Shown: in pieces, positions 62,133-64,000 of the stretch | Numbering within the stretch: the first letter of the stretch is position 1 | Layout of the letters: each line of letters opens with the position of its first letter | Assembly: GCA_013368795.1 (NCBI GenBank) | Contig: JABFXX010000408.1 | Span: 1 to 64,000 of the forward strand | Direction: 5' to 3' | Origin: Kofleriaceae bacterium | GTDB lineage: Bacteria > Myxococcota_A > Polyangia > Haliangiales > Haliangiaceae | Length of the DNA stretch: 64,000 bases | Translations under genes and position numbers: made by a program | Notes under the pieces: generated by a model | The model's database searches: none | Told to the model about the DNA's origin: nothing | Seen by the model: the letters and a program-made list of their open reading frames with translations, nothing else

Positions 62133-62731
62133 GGAGTGAACGTCGCGGTCAAGGTCGCGGTGCCGAGGTTCGCCGCGGTCGCGGTCGTCACGACCTGATC
62201 CTTCGTCGTGGTCATCGTCGCGCCGTTCAGTGTCGCGGTGCCGAGCGCGTAGACCTTGAACTGGTACATGTGCGCGTTCGGCGGGCACGGTCCGGCGTAG
62301 CCGCGCTGACCGGAGTAGTTGTTCGTCTGGTGCGCGCCGGGCACGTCGGTCGGCGCGTAGACCTTGTCGACGTCGGCGGGCAGGCCGGTCGCCGTGCCCG
62401 GGATGTCATAGATCGACGAGTGGACGAGGCCGTTCGTCAGATCCGTCAGCACGACCGCGAAGCTCATCGTTCCCGTCGGCACGTTCGCGAACGCGAGCTC
62501 GGGCGACTGGTTCATGCCGCCGCGGTTCGTGCACACGTGCGTCAGCGGGATCGCGCCGCCCTCGGTGATCGTCGGGCTCGTCAGCGTGAACGTGCCGGTC
62601 GACGGCGGCGCATCCATCTGCACCGCGGCGTCAGAGCCGGAGCCCGAGCCGGCGGCATCGATCATGGCGTTGCCGCCGCCGTCGTCACCGCCACAGCCTG
62701 CGAGGAGCGCGATCGCGAGGAGTGTCCGCAT
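62129..62731 (-). CDS. PEBP/YbhB-like lipoprotein
   Basis: A 200-residue lipoprotein (signal MRTLLAIALLAGC, lipid Cys 13) with a Gly/Asp/Ser-rich spacer. It then carries a phosphatidylethanolamine-binding (Raf kinase inhibitor-like) domain: TSPTITEGGAIPLTHVC, SPELAFANVPTGTMSFAVVL, YSGQRGYAGPCPPNAHMYQFKVYAL. The domain binds small anionic ligands; the substrate is unknown. ATG 62731 gives the lipobox (an upstream in-frame ATG 62752 does not), and TATCGT ends 6 nt before it. Confidence 0.88.
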   Translation of the reverse strand: MRTLLAIALLAGCGGDDGGGNAMIDAAGSGSGSDAAVQMDAPPSTGTFTLTSPTITEGGAIPLTHVCTNRGGMNQSPELAFANVPTGTMSFAVVLTDLTNGLVHSSIYDIPGTATGLPADVDKVYAPTDVPGAHQTNNYSGQRGYAGPCPPNAHMYQFKVYALGTATLNGATMTTTKDQVVTTATAANLGTATLTATFTP

Positions 62732-62794
62732 GCGCGGACGATACGACAGCACCGCAAGCAGCGACGGGTTTCGCCGCTGCGAGCCGCTAACAGG

Positions 62795-64000
62795 CTAGCG
62801 CCACTCGGCGTCGAGGCTCACGCCCTGGTCCGTCACCGACGAGTCGGAGACGAAGCGCAGGTAGTGATACTGGCCGGGCCACTCGTCGGCGAGCGCGGGA
62901 CCCGACGAGCCGGTGTACGTCTTCACCTTGACCCACGCGCCGTTCTTCCACGACCACACCTCGAGCTTGTCGTAGTTGTTCTCCGTCTTGAACCGCACGC
63001 TGCGGAGGCGAAGCGCCTGCGCCTCGGCCGGCAAGTAGAGCTCCTTCCACACGCTCATGTTGTTCGTGTACGGGCTCGTCGTCTCGAAGTGGCCGTCCGC
63101 GACGGCGCGCCACTGCGAGCCCGCCTGCCACGCGCACGCGTTCGCGTTGCACGCCCACGCGCCGACCACCGCAGGGTGCGCGAGGCCGTTGCAGTCGGCC
63201 GGCGCGTCGCAGTAGTTCGCGGCGACGCACGTGCCGCCCGCGTCGGGATGCGGATACATGAACGTCGACACGCCGAAGCGGCACTTGTAGTCATCGCCGC
63301 ACGCGAGGCCCGCGAAGCCACCGCACGCGTCGCCGGTGATGCCGCACGCGTCGTCGTGCGCGACCGGCACGTTCGCGCAGGCCGCCTCGCAGCCGTTGCC
63401 GTAGGTGTGGCCGTTCGTGCCGCAGACCGGATCGTAGAGCGCGGGGCACACGCAGCCCTCGTCGACGATGCACTCGTTGTTGTCGCCGCAGGTGAAGCCG
63501 TTGCCGCAGGTCAGGCCGCCACCCGCGCCGCACGCGAACAGCGCCTCGAAGTCATCGATCAGCGACTGCACGGCGGCATCGTGCGCGCCCTGCGTCGCCG
63601 CGAACGTCACGGTGTACGAGCCCGCCTTGATCGTGAGCGAGTCGAGGAACGCAGTCGGTGCGACCGAGCGCGAGTAGCCCGCGCCCTGGAGCAAACCCTG
63701 CTGTGCCGCGCGGCGTACGAGCGCGGCGAGACGGACCGTATCGATCGAGCCGATGTCGTCGGTGACCGCAGCGTCGGTGAGGCCGGGATGCGTGTACGAC
63801 GCGGCCGCGCCGTGCGCGAGCTTCGTCGTGCGGTTGCGGCCGTTCGCGAGGTGATGCGAGACCTCGACGTCGCCGAGCGGCGCGCACACCGGCTGCTGCG
63901 GGCACTGGCAGGTGTCGGGCGCCTTCGCGATGTCGACGGTGCCATCGCCGCACGCGGGCCACGCGATCGCCGGGCAGATCGGCGCGCCGTTCCACTCGAT
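62795..64000 (-). CDS. Extracellular Kazal-type and CUB-like domain protein (N-terminus cut by window edge)
   Basis: The frame is open from the right edge (64000) to TGA/TAG at 62795, giving at least 401 residues; the start is outside. Features include Cys-rich segments (CQCPQQPVC, then CVCPALYDPVCGTNGHTYGNGC, a Kazal-type inhibitor signature) and further Cys pairs (GITGDACGGFAGLACGDDYKC). The last 130 residues (VWKELYLP, LRSVRFKTENNYDKLEVWSW) look like a CUB or pre-peptidase beta domain. It is probably secreted and may bind or inhibit proteases. Partial gene. Confidence 0.75.
   Translation of the reverse strand: MEWNGAPICPAIAWPACGDGTVDIAKAPDTCQCPQQPVCAPLGDVEVSHHLANGRNRTTKLAHGAAASYTHPGLTDAAVTDDIGSIDTVRLAALVRRAAQQGLLQGAGYSRSVAPTAFLDSLTIKAGSYTVTFAATQGAHDAAVQSLIDDFEALFACGAGGGLTCGNGFTCGDNNECIVDEGCVCPALYDPVCGTNGHTYGNGCEAACANVPVAHDDACGITGDACGGFAGLACGDDYKCRFGVSTFMYPHPDAGGTCVAANYCDAPADCNGLAHPAVVGAWACNANACAWQAGSQWRAVADGHFETTSPYTNNMSVWKELYLPAEAQALRLRSVRFKTENNYDKLEVWSWKNGAWVKVKTYTGSSGPALADEWPGQYHYLRFVSDSSVTDQGVSLDAEWR

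Overview
The window looks like chromosomal DNA of a high-GC myxobacterium (phylum Myxococcota, plausibly a Kofleriaceae or Haliangium-like lineage). The pointers are several large Hanks-type Ser/Thr kinases (one with a PEGA tail, one fused to an ATPase/TPR module), FHA-domain regulators including an FHA-AAA+-HTH sigma54 activator, a secreted metalloprotease ending in a DUF4215 Cys-rich repeat plus a MYXO-CTERM anchor, and many small lipoproteins. No rRNA, tRNA, CRISPR array or complete insertion sequence was seen, and no gene-free gap exceeds 300 bp. The taxonomic call is inference from gene content.

Layout. 1-9.9 kb: an end fragment, a 163-bp duplication, then a minus-strand block reading URC1-like protein, URC4/DUF1688 protein, two paralogous 51-residue proteins, uracil phosphoribosyltransferase, AmtB ammonium transporter, a 52-residue protein and an XRE-cupin regulator. 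This looks like the URC route of uracil catabolism with ammonium handling attached. An AmpG-like transporter and small envelope proteins follow. 9.9-19.2 kb: a signalling block with a Ser/Thr kinase, an FHA-sigma54 activator, a PEGA pseudokinase, a lipase-like hydrolase and an FHA-DUF4388 protein. 19.2-28.6 kb: Nudix hydrolase, GH35 beta-galactosidase, a 3 x 52-bp repeat, a response regulator, a kinase-ATPase-TPR protein and a thiolase. 28.6-37 kb: TruC-like pseudouridine synthase, S9 peptidase, a roadblock-like protein, a radical SAM/SPASM enzyme coupled to a Ca-motif protein, and the MYXO-CTERM protease. 37-50 kb: metK, hisD, a 33-residue Cys protein, hisC, an M28 peptidase, a GspE-N protein, an L,D-transpeptidase, two Cys-cluster proteins, a LysR regulator, an MscS channel and a DUF423 protein. 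50-64 kb: rtcA and rtcB next to a free-standing degenerate intein carrying an HNH nuclease and a zinc finger, a LamG lipoprotein, an ABC exporter with 21 consecutive glycines, ppk, a TPR-SUFU protein, a PEBP lipoprotein and a Kazal/CUB-like protein cut by the right edge.

Recurrent signals. Many transcription-unit heads carry a TANNNT box only 6-9 nt before the start codon, which implies leaderless mRNAs. Same-strand neighbours often overlap as GTGA, ATGA or TGATG. Four convergent pairs share a 4-nt CTAG/TTAG/CTAA stop. The items most worth follow-up are the splicing-dead intein-like endonuclease (52624-53619), the microprotein coupled between hisD and hisC (40573-40674), the URC cluster with its twin small proteins (923-7020) and the leaderless promoter architecture. 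All functions are inferred by reading the translations; no database search was run.
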